From Cyclina sinensis (Eukaryota; Mollusca; Bivalvia; Venerida; Veneridae), in NCBI GenBank assembly GCA_012932295.1, contig JAAONU010000013.1:45894627-45958626 (forward strand): a stretch of DNA of 64,000 bases. Reading direction: 5' to 3'. Every line of letters begins with the position of its first letter. Position 1 is the stretch's first letter. The position numbers were made by a program, and so were the translations under genes. Positions 11,561 to 23,430 of the stretch are shown here, piece after piece. The notes beneath the pieces were generated by a model. It was given only the letters and a program-made list of their open reading frames with translations. It was not told the DNA's origin and made no database searches.

Positions 11561-12416
11561 AGTAGTTGAGCCCAGTTGTGGATAGATTGACATAGTCATC
11601 ACATTTGGTTCCTCAGTTTGGTGTATTTAGCGCGTGCGTGCATCCAGATTGCCTTGTCCAGGCCATAACTTCTCTGTGCATGTAAGGATTTTGAAATACC
11701 TTGCATATTTGTTCTTCTTGATGAGGTGGTGTGTCGCCTGGAAGACCCAAGTTCCCAGCTCAAAGGCAATGGTCACAGTGCCAGGTCAAAGGTCCAAAAT
11801 TTTGATGATAGACCTTGTCCGTGCCATGACTTCTCCCTGCATGGAAGGATTTTAAAATACTTTGGCACATTTGTTCACCTTGATAAGATGGTGTGTCGTG
11901 TGCAAAACCCAGATTCCTAGCTCAGACGTCAAGGTCACAGTGACAGCTCAAAGGTCCAAAATGTTGAAGATAGACCTTGTCTGGGCCATAACTTCTCCAT
12001 GCATGGAAGAATTTGAAAACACCATGTTACATTTGTTATGCTCTGTGAAAGAGACATCATATAGGCCTTCCTTGTCCTGCCATCATTATGTCATTTTGTG
12101 TTGGGAAGAACTCTATAACTAAAAAAGGTAATGATTGCCTTGTCCAGGCCATAACTTCTCTGTGCATGAAAGGATTTTTAAATACCTTGGCACATTTGTT
12201 TACCTTGATGAGAGGGTGTGTCACGTGCAAGATCCATGTTCCCAGCTCAAAGGTCAAAGTCACAGTGCCAGGTCAAAGGTCCAAAATTTTTATGAGAGAC
12301 CTATAGGCCTGCCTTGTCCTTCCATCATCATCTTCCTACAGTTTCCATTTCACTGATCCGTCCCCATAAGCGGCTTTCCATTTGAAGGCTCGACATGCTG
12401 CCCATGGGCATTATAG
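11561..12416 (+). mobile_element. HINE-like element, GTTGAGCCC family, in the satellite
   Basis: An 856-bp insertion between satellite units. The 5' end (AGTAGTTGAGCCCAGTTG) and a 3' subterminal GGCTCGAC are imperfect inverted copies. The tail is CATGC plus the hairpin TGCCCATGGGCA plus TTATAG, next to TTACAG of the satellite. The interior has four divergent units of about 150-180 bp with CCTTGTCCAGGCCATAACTTCTC and GGTCAAAGGTCCAAAAT. Its first part (11577-11616) is about 85% identical to the unit of the array at 30-31.6 kb. Confidence 0.65.
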
Positions 12417-12449
12417 TTACAGTTCAGAGCTACCACTGTGCTGTTTTTG
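12417..12449. repeat. 33-bp minisatellite, last unit
   Basis: One divergent unit (TTACAGTTCAGAGC, ACCACTGTGCTGTTTTT) marking the right edge of the invaded satellite block. Confidence 0.75.
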
Positions 12450-13349
12450 CCGTTGAACACAGGCTGTGTCTCCCCATCAAAAAAGCATCAGTTTTTCCCC
12501 TTTAAACATTAAAACTCCCTCCTCAAAAGGAAAAAAATGAAAATGTGAATTTTGGTTGATATTTAAGTCTCTGTCAGATATTGATCTTTTATCAACTAAT
12601 AGCCATTTCGAGTTAATCTGAATTGCACCTGTAAATATTAGACCCAGTTTCAATACGCTTTTAATGGCAATGACTGGACCAATATCTGGTCCATCCCTCT
12701 TCAATTGCTGTGGTTTGAGAATACAGAAAATCTTTTTCATAAATAAACATATTACCTATGAAGGAAATCATTTTGAACGAAAAGCTTGCTCCATGTACAG
12801 AATTTTAGGGTTACGAAGAATCTGGCTTCATTAAGTATTAGTTTATCCTAGAGGATTATAGAAATTGCTTATTCCATTCTTTATTTTTCCTTGAATTCTA
12901 ATACATATATATACTGGTCCCAGAAGAAGGATAAACTATTTTGATGTGTATTTTTCTTCCCATTAATATCTGTTAACAAAAATTAGCAGATTTATTCATT
13001 TAACATCCTGTCATTTGTGATTTAAAAGGTGAATTTACAGTATTATAAGATTGCCAATAACGAGTGACTCAGTCATGTATGTTCATGAAATTTCCTCGAC
13101 ATGAGGGCTGCGGACACCCTCCTCAAAAGTAGAGTGAGGACCCTGCTATTTTTGGTAAAGATGTCAGTCCAGTTTGTATTACTGCCAAATCCCACAGGAA
13201 CATTAATATTTCAACCATGACTCACAGTGTTTGTTTTTTATTTGCAATGCAGCACTTGTTTATATGTATTTACAGGTATATTTGAAAACTGTTTTCTCTG
13301 AAAGGTTGTTGATTTCATTTTAAATTGATATATTTTTATATGTTCACAG
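12450..13349. other. non-repetitive stretch, probably intron
   Basis: AT-rich sequence with no recognisable gene. A perfect short inverted repeat, TGGACCA-ATATC-TGGTCCA, lies near 12676-12694. A minus-strand open frame of 87 codons (12477-12740) has no recognisable domain. I looked here for the exon that should precede exon 1 (an RYKDxxPF-type phosphotyrosine loop) and did not find it. The 3' end holds the polypyrimidine and AG acceptor for the exon at 13350. Confidence 0.5.
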
Positions 13350-13426
13350 TTGATGAGACTAGGGTCCCCCTGAAGGAGATACCTGGTGAAGAAGGCTCTG
13401 ACTACATCAATGCCAACTTCATACAG
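13350..13426 (+). CDS. PTP-PEST-type tyrosine phosphatase, exon 1 in window
   Basis: This 77-nt exon lies between TTCACAG and GTAGGG. It has 2 nt completing a codon from the exon before it, then 25 codons ending DYINANFIQ, the conserved PTP motif that begins the catalytic core. The first full residues are DETRV. With a T from the previous exon the split codon would be Phe, giving FDETR, which matches the PFDHSR segment of PTPN12-type enzymes. The enzyme hydrolyses phosphotyrosine on cytoplasmic proteins. The upstream phosphotyrosine-recognition loop and the start codon are not in this exon and were not found in the window. The downstream intron begins almost at once with the 53-bp array. Confidence 0.88.
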
Positions 13427-13429
13427 GTA

Positions 13430-13570
13430 GGGCTCAAACCACTTTGTCAATACCAGTTAATTTGAACGTACTAACCACCTGGTTCAAACCAGATTATAGG
13501 AACCCATTAATTAATGTAAACATATTGGTGTTCAAACTAGTTTGTAGGTACCCATTAATGTAAATGACCA
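13430..13570. repeat. 53-bp minisatellite, first divergent units
   Basis: Two to three divergent copies of the 53-bp unit (ACCAGTTTGTAGGTACCCATT and AATGTAAACATATT cores). They start within about ten bases of the exon-1 donor. Confidence 0.6.
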
Positions 13571-14123
13571 TATTTGCCCATGTATAATGCGCACTAAATG
13601 TGGTCAGTCTTGGGGAAGTAAAACTTTGTTTTGATAAACCTGGTAATTTGACATTCAAAAAAACAAACAAAACAAAAACAGTCTGCAGTGCCACCTAGAA
13701 AATGTTTAATGTGTGGATGCAGTATCAATAAGGTCCAAAAAATGGATGGCACTTTAAACAAGCTGCTAACCTCTGCAAACTGTCGCCAAACTTCTTATCT
13801 TTAATAGATAATTTTTGCATATCAAAGGAACAGTAGCTATCACTATTGCTACAGACTGTCACCCAAGTTTCTCATCATTATTGGTCATTAGTGACAGTCA
13901 GTTTGTTTACCTGGTATTCACACGCTAAGTCGGTAGAGTAATTAGTCTGTACCAACAGCAACAACAGAAATGGATGCTATCATCAGTTCTGATGTTGAAA
14001 TCATCCAGTCTTCTAGGAAGAAATTCCACAAAATGTTCAGTATCAGTGTATAATAAGCACCCCCTAGTGTTGGCGTCATATGTGGGGTAAAATAGTGTAC
14101 ATTATAATTGGGTGAATGTGATA
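13571..14123. mobile_element. possible TA-flanked inverted-repeat element
   Basis: An interruption of the 53-bp array. Its ends are roughly inverted copies: TTTGCCCATGTATAATGCGC on the left, and the complement of GTGTACATTATAATTGGGTG on the right. A TA lies at each edge. The match is imperfect and the interior shows no coding sequence, so this is a tentative call of an old Tc1/mariner-type non-autonomous element. Confidence 0.35.
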
Positions 14124-14266
14124 ATTAACTAGCAGGCATTCAAACCAATACGTATGTACATATTAATGTGAAAATATAAAGCACCTGGTGTTCCAACCAA
14201 AATTTATATATCCATTAATGTGAACATACTTGTTTCCAAACTAGTTTGTAGGTACCCATACTTGTT
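14124..14266. repeat. 53-bp minisatellite, second short segment
   Basis: About two and a half divergent units of the same 53-bp array, ending CATACTTGTT at the next element's 5' terminus. Confidence 0.6.
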
Positions 14267-15720
14267 ATACCCTCGCACAACGAAGTTGTGGGGGGTATAC
14301 TGGAATCAGCTTGTCCGGCTGTCAGTTGGTTTTTCCTTGTCCGCCCAATAACTTAAGAATCCTTTGACCCACAGTCTTCATATTTGGTCTGGAGATTGTT
14401 CATGGTTAGTAAATGACCCCTATTGATTTTGAGGTCACTGGGTCAGAGGTCAAGGTCACAGGGGCCTTGACTGAAAAAAGCTTGTCCGCCCAACATATTT
14501 GGTGAGGAGGTTGGTCATGACCAGTAGATGACCCTATTTATTTTGAGGTCACTGGGTCAAAGGTCAAGGTCACAGGAGCCTTGACTAAAAAAAGCTTGTC
14601 CGCCCAATAACTTAAGAATCCTTTGACCCACAGTTTTCATATTTGGTGTGGAGGTTGGTCATTACAAGTAGATGACCCCTATTTATTTTGAGGTCACTGG
14701 GTCAAAGGTCATGGTCACAGGAGCTTTGACTAAAAAAAGCTTGTCTGCCCAATAATTTAAGAATCCTTTGACCCTCAGTCTTCATATTTGGTATGGAAGT
14801 TGGTCATGACTAGTACATGCCACGTACTGATTTTGAGGTCACTGGGTCAAAGGTTAAGGTCACAGGGGTGTTGATTACAAAAGCTTGTCCGCCAAATAAC
14901 TTAAGAATCCTTTGACCCACAGTCTTCAAATTTGGTCTGGAGGTTGGTCATGACCAGTAGATGACCCCTATTTATTTTGAGGTCACTGGGTCAAAGGTCA
15001 AGGTCACAGGAGCTTTGACTTAAAAAAAACTTGTCGGCCCAGTAACTTAAGATTTCTTTGACCCACAGTCTTCATATTTGGTGTGGAGGTTGATCATGAC
15101 CAGAAGATGACCCCTATTTATTTTGAGATAACTGGGTCAAAGGTCATGGTCACAGGAGCTTTGAGTAAAAAAAGCTTGTCCGCCCAATAATTGAAGAATC
15201 CTTTGACCCACAGTCTTCATATTTGGTACGGAGGTTGGTCATGACTAGTACATGCCCCCTACTGATTTTGAGGTCACTTGGTCAAAGGTCACGGTTACAG
15301 TGGCTTTCACTCAAAAGCTTGACCTTCAAGTTACGCGGCATAAATGAGTAAAAATGATTTAAATCCATTAAAAACCAACAGAAAATTTGTTACATTTGGG
15401 TATATTGGAATCAACTTGTCCATCCGTCTATCTGTCCATCCGTCTGTCAGATTTTCCTTGTCCACCCAATAACTTAACAATCCTTTGGCCCACAGGGGGG
15501 TTCAAGTCATGCAATGGCAGTTTCAGTTTTGAGGTAGTAGGTCAAAGGTAATGGTTACTTTGATCTTTGCCATTAAACAACATGTAAAATACAAAACTAA
15601 GCAATGTACTTACTACCCTCAGATTTGGCATGGAGGTTGTCCATGACCTCTAAATGACCCCTGTTGATTCTGACAAAGCGCTATGCGGGGGTATTCACAC
15701 AATGACAGTGGCAGTTCTAG
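14267..15720 (+). mobile_element. HINE-like element, ATACCCTCGCAC family
   Basis: The 5' palindrome runs ATACCCTCGCACAAC, GAA, GTTGTGGGGGGTAT. The 3' end has GGGGGTAT (inverse of the 5' terminus), a tail of about 25 nt and CTAG, followed by TTT. Seven to eight internal units of about 140 bp carry CTTGTCCGCCCAATAACTTA, GACCCACAGTCTTCATATTTG and GAGGTCACTGGGTCAAAGG. The flanks are the 53-bp array. Joining left CATACTTG to right TTTCCAAACTAG restores the array sequence, so insertion was at a TT site. Confidence 0.78.
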
Positions 15721-17800
15721 TTTCCAAACTAGTTTGTAGGTATCCATTAATGTAAACATACTGGTTTTCAAACTAGTTAATACGTATCCATTGATGTAAA
15801 CATATTAAAACACCTGGTATTCAGACCATTTTAAGGGACCCATCAATGTAAACATATAAAAACAGCTGGTATTCAGACCAGTTTGGAGTTATCCATTAAT
15901 GAAAACACATTAAAACCCCTGGTATTCAGACCAGTTTGTAGGTATCCATTGATGTAAACATATTAAAACACCTGGTATTCAGACCAGTTTGTAGGTACCC
16001 ATTTATGTAAACACCTTAAAACACCTGGTATGCAGACCAGTTTGTAGTAAACCATTAATTTTAACACATTAAAACACCTGGTATTCAGACCAGTTTCTAG
16101 TTACCCATTAATGTAAGCATATAAACCACCTGCTATTCAAACTCGTTTGTAGTTACCCATTAATGTAAACATATTAAACCATGTGGTATTCAGACCAGTT
16201 TGTAGGTACCCATTAATGAAAACATATTAAAACAGCTGGTATTCAGACCAGTTTGTAGGTACCCATTAATGTAAGCATATTTAAACAGCTGGTATTCAGA
16301 CCAGTTTGTAGGTTCCCTATTAATGTAAACATATTAAAACAGCTGGTATTCAGACCAGTTTGTAGGTACCCATTAATGTAAACATATTTAAACAGCTGGT
16401 ATACAGACTAGTTTGTAGGTACCCATTAATGTAAACATATTAAAACAGCTGGTATTCAGACCAGTTTGTAGGTACCCATCAATGTAAACATATTAAACCA
16501 TGTGGTATTATGACCAGTTTGTTGTTACTCATTAATGTAAACATATTAAAACAGCTCGTATTCAGACCAGTTTGTAGGTACCCATTAATGTAAACATTTT
16601 AAAACACCTGGTCTTTACACCAGTTTGTAGTTACTCATTAATGTAAACATATTAAAACACCTGGTATTCAGACCAGTTTGTAGCTACTCATCAATGTAAA
16701 CATATTAAACCATGTGGTATTCAGACCAGTTTGTAGTTACCCATTAATGTAAACATATTAGAACACCTGTTATTCAGACCAGTTTGTTATAACCTATTAA
16801 TGTAAACATATCAAACCATTTGGTTTTCAAACTAATTTGTAGGTATCCATTGATGTAAACATATTAAAACACCTGGTATTCAGACCAGTTTGTAGGTACC
16901 CATTAATGTAAACATATTTAAACAGCTGGTTTTCAGACCAGTTTGTAGGTGCCCATTATGTGAAACATATTAAAACAGCTGGTATTTAGACCAGTTTGTA
17001 ATTACCCATTAATGTAAACATATTAAAACACCTGGTATTCAGACCAGTTTGTAGGTACCCATTAATGTAAACTTATTAAACCATGTGGTATTCAGACCAG
17101 TTTGTAGTTACTCATTAATGTAAACATATTAAAACAGCTGGTATTCAGACCAGTTTGTAGGTACCCATTAATGTAAACATATTAAACCATGTGGTATTCA
17201 GACCAGTTTGTAGTTACTCATTAATGTAAACATATTAAAACAGCTGGTGTTCAGACCAGTTTGTAGGTATCCATTAATGTCAACATATTAAAACAGCTGG
17301 TGTTCAGACCAGTTTGTAGGTATCCATTAATATAAACATATTAAAACAGCTGGTGTTCAGACCAGTTTGTAGGTATCCATTGATGTAAACATATTAAAAC
17401 AGCTGGTATTCAGACCAGTTTGTAGGTACCCATTAATGTAAACATATTAAAACAGCTGGTGTTCAGACCAGTTTGTAGGTATCCATTAATGTCAACATAT
17501 TAAAACAGCTGGTGTTCAGACCAGTTTGTAGGTATCCATTAATGTCAACATATTAACTGCCTTATGTTCGAACTGCCTGGTGTTCACTCTAGTTTGTAGG
17601 TATCTATTCATGTAAACTTTTTAACCTCCTGATGTTAAAACTAGTTTGTGGGTACTTATTTATGTAAACTAATTAACTGCCTGATGTTTAAACCAGTTTG
17701 TAGGTACCTAGTAATTGTAAATGTATTAACCGCCAGATTTTCCTATCTCTTTGTAGGTACCTACTAATGTAAATATATTTTCCACTTGGATAGGCATGAC
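15721..17800. repeat. 53-bp minisatellite, main array (about 35-38 copies)
   Basis: A tandem array with a 53-bp period. Its landmarks are GGTACCCATTAATGTAAACA, TATTAAAACAGCTGG and TATTCAGACCAGTTTGTA. Homogeneity is highest around 16200-17560 and decays at both edges. It has no open frame of note and lies inside the intron between exons 1 and 2. Confidence 0.93.
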
Positions 17801-18560
17801 ATTGAAAATATATTTGAATCAATGTTAAAATTTCCTTTACCATTGCTTTCAAATTAAACCTTCATCGGGCATGAACATGGTCATGTAAAGTTGTATTTTT
17901 TATTTAATTAGAATATATTAATAAAACAAGAGACATACAAAAATAATCAGAAAAAAATTGTTTCCATTAAATGACTAGGTACTAGGTATTTTGGTAGTTA
18001 TAAGATATGATATAAAGGCATTTTATAAAATGAACGAGAAATTAGATTAGAGAGGGAGGAAACTTATATATAATTTATATAATAGTTTTTATAGGCCTTT
18101 AAGCTATAATGGCTGAACTTGTGAACCAAGTTGCTGTCATAAGATTTTTATATTGTTTGAGCATGATCCAAATTGTCCAGACAAGTACACATACTGTGTT
18201 AGATGATGCATCAGGAACAGTGTTGTTTTCTTTATTGTTTAAAGTGTTAAATCTTTATTCTGCAGGCAGCCATTGTTTTCACCATTGTGACCATACCATG
18301 GTCAGTCTGTGAATCTATGGTGTCCATGCAGTCTAAGCATGGTCTGCACTGTTTACTATTCAGTCAGTGATGGCTAGACTTATACCCTTTTAAACGACAG
18401 TCATCACAGTTAACTTCAAAATGTCCTTTTACCAACAAAAGTTTTGTTAAGAAAATTGCCTGTGTGATATTAATGGGGATTTAAATCAAGTTCCATTGCC
18501 TAGTTTTTTTATATAACAGTATTGACTTTTATTAAAAATGTAATGAAAATGGTTTATTTT
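17801..18560. other. intron sequence, nothing recognised
   Basis: AT-rich intronic sequence. A short plus-strand open frame (18109-18312) has no recognisable domain and no splice context linking it to the phosphatase frame. Confidence 0.5.
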
Positions 18561-19115
18561 TTGCTCTCTCAATTCAAGTTCAGGGGGAGCAGATATTAAT
18601 CCCTTCATCTGTCCATCTGTTTACTCATCTGTCCATCTGTTTACTCATCTGTCCATGTATCATTCAGTCCATCACACATTCTTGTCTGGGCTATTTCTCA
18701 TAAGCCACTCAGTGGTTGAACAAAAACTTTCTAGGGAGCATCTGAGAGATGTATAATAGAAGAGGAGATGTGCATATTGCCAGCATGGTCCACATTATTT
18801 CTTTTACAGAGTTTTGGGTTTCCATTTTGTTGCTGCACCATTTCTCAGTGATTTGCTGAAATTTAATGAAACTTCATTGGAAGCTTCAGTATCCTTAGGA
18901 GATATAAATATTACAATCATGATCTGGCTTGATTATTTTGTACCAAGTTTTGAGTCCTGTAGTATATAGGAATTCTATTTCGGTCCGCCTAATGTGCTAC
19001 ATATAGTACATAATAGATGTTTGTGTTTAGGCTATTTCTCAGCAAACAGTTGCTGGAATTCCAAGAATATTTATGGGAAGCTTCAGTACCAGGGGACATG
19101 TACATGCATATTAGC
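18561..19115 (+). mobile_element. decayed interspersed element interior
   Basis: Begins near GGGGGAGCAGATATTAATCC with CTGTCCATCTGTTTACTCAT simple repeats. It continues with loosely repeated GGCTATTTCTCA and GGAAGCTTCAGTA segments that resemble the interior layout of the hairpin-ended elements elsewhere. No 3' hairpin end can be found, so it is an old, incomplete copy. Confidence 0.4.
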
Positions 19116-19314
19116 AGCATGATTGGAGGTTAGGGTTATAATACAAAGGGATTTCCTAGAACATTCGAATGCAGATTCACTGTCAATTGAAAGAAGCTTT
19201 AAAAAACATATGCAATCCTTCTGTTCCTCATTTAGTGAGGGCTATGTCATATACGAGCTTGTACTTCAAGGGCATGCATTGTTTCCAACAATTTCTTGTT
19301 TTCTTATCTTAAAG

Positions 19315-19449
19315 GACCAGTATGGAGTAAAGTGTTATATTGCTACGCAGGGACCAGTTCCAACTACAGTTTATGATTTCTGGAGGATGATCCTACAATA
19401 CAGGGTCAAGGTCATAGCCATGGCATGCAGGATGGTAGAAATGGGCAAG
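19315..19449 (+). CDS. PTP-PEST-type tyrosine phosphatase, exon 2 in window
   Basis: A 135-nt exon (45 codons, phase 0 at both ends) after CTTATCTTAAAG and before GTAAGT. It encodes the segment with [21 protein letters not shown] and VEMGK. These are the conserved buried core motifs of classical PTPs (TQGP, FWRM) and the MACRxxEMG segment typical of the PTPN12/18/22 group. It follows directly on the DYINANFIQ end of exon 1. The open frame extends upstream to 19123, but the acceptor and the family alignment place the coding start at 19315. Confidence 0.93.
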
Positions 19450-20690
19450 GTAAGTTTTGTTAAGAAATGTAAATGAGCTATTTATATATTTAGTATAGAG
19501 TGAAAATCATCTTGAATATAATGGAAAATCTTTAAAAAAATGTAGAAATGGTATAGATTTAATAATGAACCAGTACAAACAGTGGTGGCTTCAGTCAGTG
19601 ACTAGTTTCTTTTTGTTTTTATGATCTGTCAATTTTTCATATTTGTCATGTGGTTATGTATTGCTTTGTCTAGTAGCAGTCATTTGAGGACTTGTGACTA
19701 GTGTGGAAGTGATCCTGCAAAAACATGGTTTCTTAAATTGCAGATCTACTTTAATTTAAAAATGTGAAATCAGTTGTTGTGGGGAAAATCATGTAAGCTA
19801 TTGATCTTCTGAAAAAAGTGAAAATATCTCTTTCAGTCACTGGACTTAATTGTAATACAGAAACTACTTGAGTAATGTTTTTGTCCTAACTCACTTTTGT
19901 TATCATATAGAATAAGCTGTTTATTTTAACCATATAAAGTATTAGAATACATGTGAATTGAAACCTAGCCATATATTGTTAGACAGTTTAAACTTCCTAC
20001 AATTGTAAGTTGACATTGTGGCGAGTTTCAGGGGGCATCTCACAGTGGTTAATGAACGTAATAATCTTCCTGTTAGAGATAGACTTATCAGTCAGTAATA
20101 GTCTTTGATTTAAATAAATGATTGTTTCTAAATAATAATTTTTTTTAAAAAGAATATTACTGTAGTTAACAAAAACGAATAAACCTTGACTACTGCACAA
20201 TAAATAAAGCTGATAATTATACAACAGCCAAAACATCAAAAACTTAGTAAAGAAACTTCTGCTGGCATTGCAAAGATGTCTTTTGATGTTATAACCAGTT
20301 TAATAATTTAATTTCTAAAATTTTCATAGTTTCATATCAGAAATCATGTTTTTAGTGAAGAAAATGTAAGTTCCCACTCTGTTGGTGTACATGGTTATGA
20401 CTTTGCCCTGATCATTCTGTAAGATAAAGTTTGATATCAATACAATCTCAAGTGAGAAGATGAGTAACTGTTACAATTTAACCTCTGGCTATAACTTTAA
20501 CATGAGTTTTTACTTTTCTTTTATACTGTCCTGCTCTTGCTGTCTAGGTTTGACAGTGATCGCTATATTTTAAAGGATGACTCACGATGAAACATAATGA
20601 TAAATATTAATACTAATGAATATATTCATAGTCATGCTTCACTTTAAACAAGCAAGGGCATGTAGGTATGCTCATGTTAGTCAGTCACTT
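19450..20690. other. intron sequence, nothing recognised
   Basis: AT-rich intron. An 80-codon minus-strand frame (19997-20239) looks random apart from a short resemblance, LLTDKSISNR, to the minus-strand frame near 12600 (LLVDKRSISDR). That may reflect a shared old repeat rather than a gene. Confidence 0.45.
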
Positions 20691-21125
20691 GGCCAAACGA
20701 TTTCCAGTCATTTACTTCAGAACAAATAGGCCTAGATACTTTATACCTGGTAAGTGGTTTGGACATGTTGAATAGAAGACCTATATTGTTCTTGGGTTCA
20801 CTGGGTCAAAGGTCAAACTCTCAGGGACCTACACTCCGACAACAGTTTCTGATCAATTACTCAAGAACAACTGACTCCAGGTCTCTTAAACTTCATACAA
20901 TGGTTTTTATATGCCTTTTGCGCTCATTAGGTCAAAGGTCAAGCTCACAGAACAACAGTTTCTGATCAGTTATTCAAGAACAGCTTCCCTAAGAACACTC
21001 GAACTTTACAATATGGTTTTGCATGATGAGAAGAAGACCCTTTTTGTTTTTTGGGCACACTTAGTCAAAGGTCAAGCTCACAATCCATGGGCCTATTTTG
21101 AAGACTTTGAAGTCAAAAGAGGTAA
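20691..21125 (+). mobile_element. decayed element interior with GGTCAAAGGTCA units
   Basis: Three units of about 125 bp sharing AACAGTTTCTGATCA, ACTCAAGAACA and GGTCAAAGGTCAAGCTCACA. This is the internal tandem-repeat type of a hairpin-ended family without recognisable termini. The short plus-strand frames here follow the repeats and are not genes. Confidence 0.5.
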
Positions 21126-21719
21126 TGGGGGAAATACGTGTTGCTCAAACATCTCTTGGTTCTATTGTTTTTGAGTTTGGTAAGTTTGTTCTGGATTGCT
21201 TGATGTTCATTCCCCACTCTGAGAACTTTAGTTGAAATTATTGAAATATTTATATTGTGAGGACACATTTTCAATTTGTTACACTGGTTGTTTTTTTAGG
21301 GTGACAGTTACAGGTCAGATGTTTGAGCTTAAATTTTTGTTACTTTACTTTAATACTAATTTATTGCATCTTTCTATACAAATACAATTGATCAATACAT
21401 AAATCAAAAGAAGAAGTGCAAATGGATTGGGCTACAAGTTATCACAACATTAGTTACAGCCCTTTCCATTAGGTCAAAATTGAGATCATTTTTTCCGATT
21501 TAGTTAAAGATACTGGAAAACGACAGTTTGTTTTTATACAGGAATAAAGTGATGATACTTAATTGAGATGACGAAAAAAGAAGAAATAAACATATAGAAA
21601 AAAAATATATATATAAAATGTCCCTATGCCGCTGCTTCCCTCTGATCACACAAATTTCTTATTTTTGAAGACAGAGTTTACAAGTACGACTTCATTTTTA
21701 TGAAACGATTTTTAGAATA
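21126..21719. other. intron sequence, nothing recognised
   Basis: AT-rich sequence with a run of ATATATAT near 21605. No gene or repeat boundary is recognised. Confidence 0.4.
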
Positions 21720-23095
21720 ATATATATACATACACACATACACAAACATATACACACATATATATGTGTCAATTGTGTCTTTTTCCTATTAGGCTAGTCT
21801 TTTTGTTTGTTTAATGTATTTCTGTACTTCAAGGAATATGAATTTATTTTCTTCATCAGTAAGATTAAGATTACCAAATAAAAGTGTATTAATATCAAAA
21901 TTACTAAGCGTACGGATAGCAAGAAATAAGCAATGTCTTTGTTGAGTATATCTGCGACATGTAAAGAAATAGTGTTCGGCATCTTCATATGGACTTCCAC
22001 AATCACAGCAGGGGTTTGGTCTTAAGAAATTTCTATAAAGATCTCCATTAAGATTGCTACATTGGTTTCTGATTCTAGTGTGAAGGACAGAGTACATTCT
22101 TTCTCCGCAAAGGAAATAAACTGGAACAGTAACTGACTTAAAGTAATTTTTAAGATTCAATTTAAAAGAAAAAAGTGTTGGTGAATTACGAATGTTTATG
22201 TCAAATTCATTCAAGAGTTTAACTGATGACGGAATAACTGATCGGAGTGTGAAACCCATCCTATCTCAGTTAATAGTCTTTCTGTCGAAACAGAGCGTGT
22301 AAGGCCGGTTACAATTCTGGCAGCTTCGTATTGTATTTTTTCTAGGGATTCCTGATCTTGTAAAGTGCAATTGTCCCACACAATAGAAGCATATTCTAAT
22401 ATAGGTCTAAGGTACAAAATGTAGATTTGATTTAACGTAGCTCATTTTAATTTAAACTTAAGAATTTTCATTGAGTTTAGAACTTTTAATGCAGAAGAGA
22501 TTATATTTTTGATGTGTTCATGCCAGGAACCGTCTTTACAAAGAGTTACACCAAGATGTTTATGATTGTCAACATAACTCAGTTCAGTATCTTCGAATAT
22601 CAACTTTGGAAGATCTCTTTGCGTTAATGAGAAAGCAACTACTTCTGTTTTAGTAGGATTAAATGCAACCAACCATTGATGTGACCAATCAGATATTTTT
22701 TTGAGGTCTGAATTTAACTTTTCTTCGATTATATTTTTATTTACTGAAGACACTGATAATGAGCAGTCATCTGCAAATAATCTTGAAGAGCTTTCTAAAG
22801 AGTCTGCGATGTCATTTACATAAATCAGAAAAAACAGAGGTCCTAATATTGAGCCCTGTGGAACTCCAGCTTTGATAAATTTTGTATCGGACAATGATGA
22901 ACCAACCATAACTCTTTGATACCTGTTTTTTAAATAATTTTCAATCCAAGAGTTCAGCTTACCACTAATTCCGTATTGTTTTAATTTGAAAAGAAGTCCT
23001 GCGTGCCAAACTCGGTCAAAAGCTTTTGATATGTCACAAAAAGCAATGCAAGTAAATTGTTTTTCATCGTACGCCTTAAATTTTTGTTGGTCTGA
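21720..23095 (-). pseudogene. LINE (jockey-like) reverse transcriptase relic, 5'-truncated
   Basis: Read on the minus strand from about 23095 down to 21789 this is the RT domain and C-terminal part of a non-LTR retrotransposon. It has motif A (FCDISKAFDRVWHAGL), then GVPQGSILGPLFF, catalytic FADD, NPTKTEVV and HKHLGVTL. Next come YLRPILEYASIVWD and a C-terminal cysteine/histidine cluster (CCDCGSPYEDAEHYFFTC). The endonuclease domain and 5' part are absent. The frame breaks near 22440 (after FKLK) and again between about 22211 and 22260, so it cannot make an intact protein. Past the stop the 3' end runs into TA- and CA-rich microsatellite (about 21720-21780), which may be the element's 3' tail. 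It lies antisense to the host gene. Confidence 0.85.
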
Positions 23096-23430
23096 GTGTC
23101 ATTTTTCAAACACTAAGTCTGTCGTCATAAGAAATGCAGTAAATTGAAATTGATATTAGGAAATAGAGTTTTGCTTGGTGCTATGGTTTAGTACCACAAC
23201 CTATCAAAGCAGAATCTTGAGATCTACGTACCTTGAAAACTTTATGATATGTTTTATATTTACCTCAACAGAAAACTGCTAAACCTTAGAATGGTAATTT
23301 TTATTGGCAATGAGCCAATTCTAAATTTGATATCCAGCTGTGAATGCCATGCTAAAGCTAAGATCAAATAACCATGGAAACACAGTTTACATAGAAATTG
23401 TAAGAAGTTAAGCATGACTTTTTTCTTCAG
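23096..23430. other. intron sequence before exon 3
   Basis: No recognisable repeat. It contains the polypyrimidine tract and CTTCAG acceptor for exon 3. Confidence 0.5.

Noticed and set aside
12477..12740. 87-codon minus-strand frame
   Set aside because: No recognisable domain, no splice or promoter support; a weak resemblance to the frame near 20100 is probably an old shared repeat.
19123..19314. Upstream extension of the exon-2 reading frame to an ATG at 19123
   Set aside because: The extra residues do not fit the PTP family, and a good acceptor at 19313-19314 joins exactly to the exon-1 motif.
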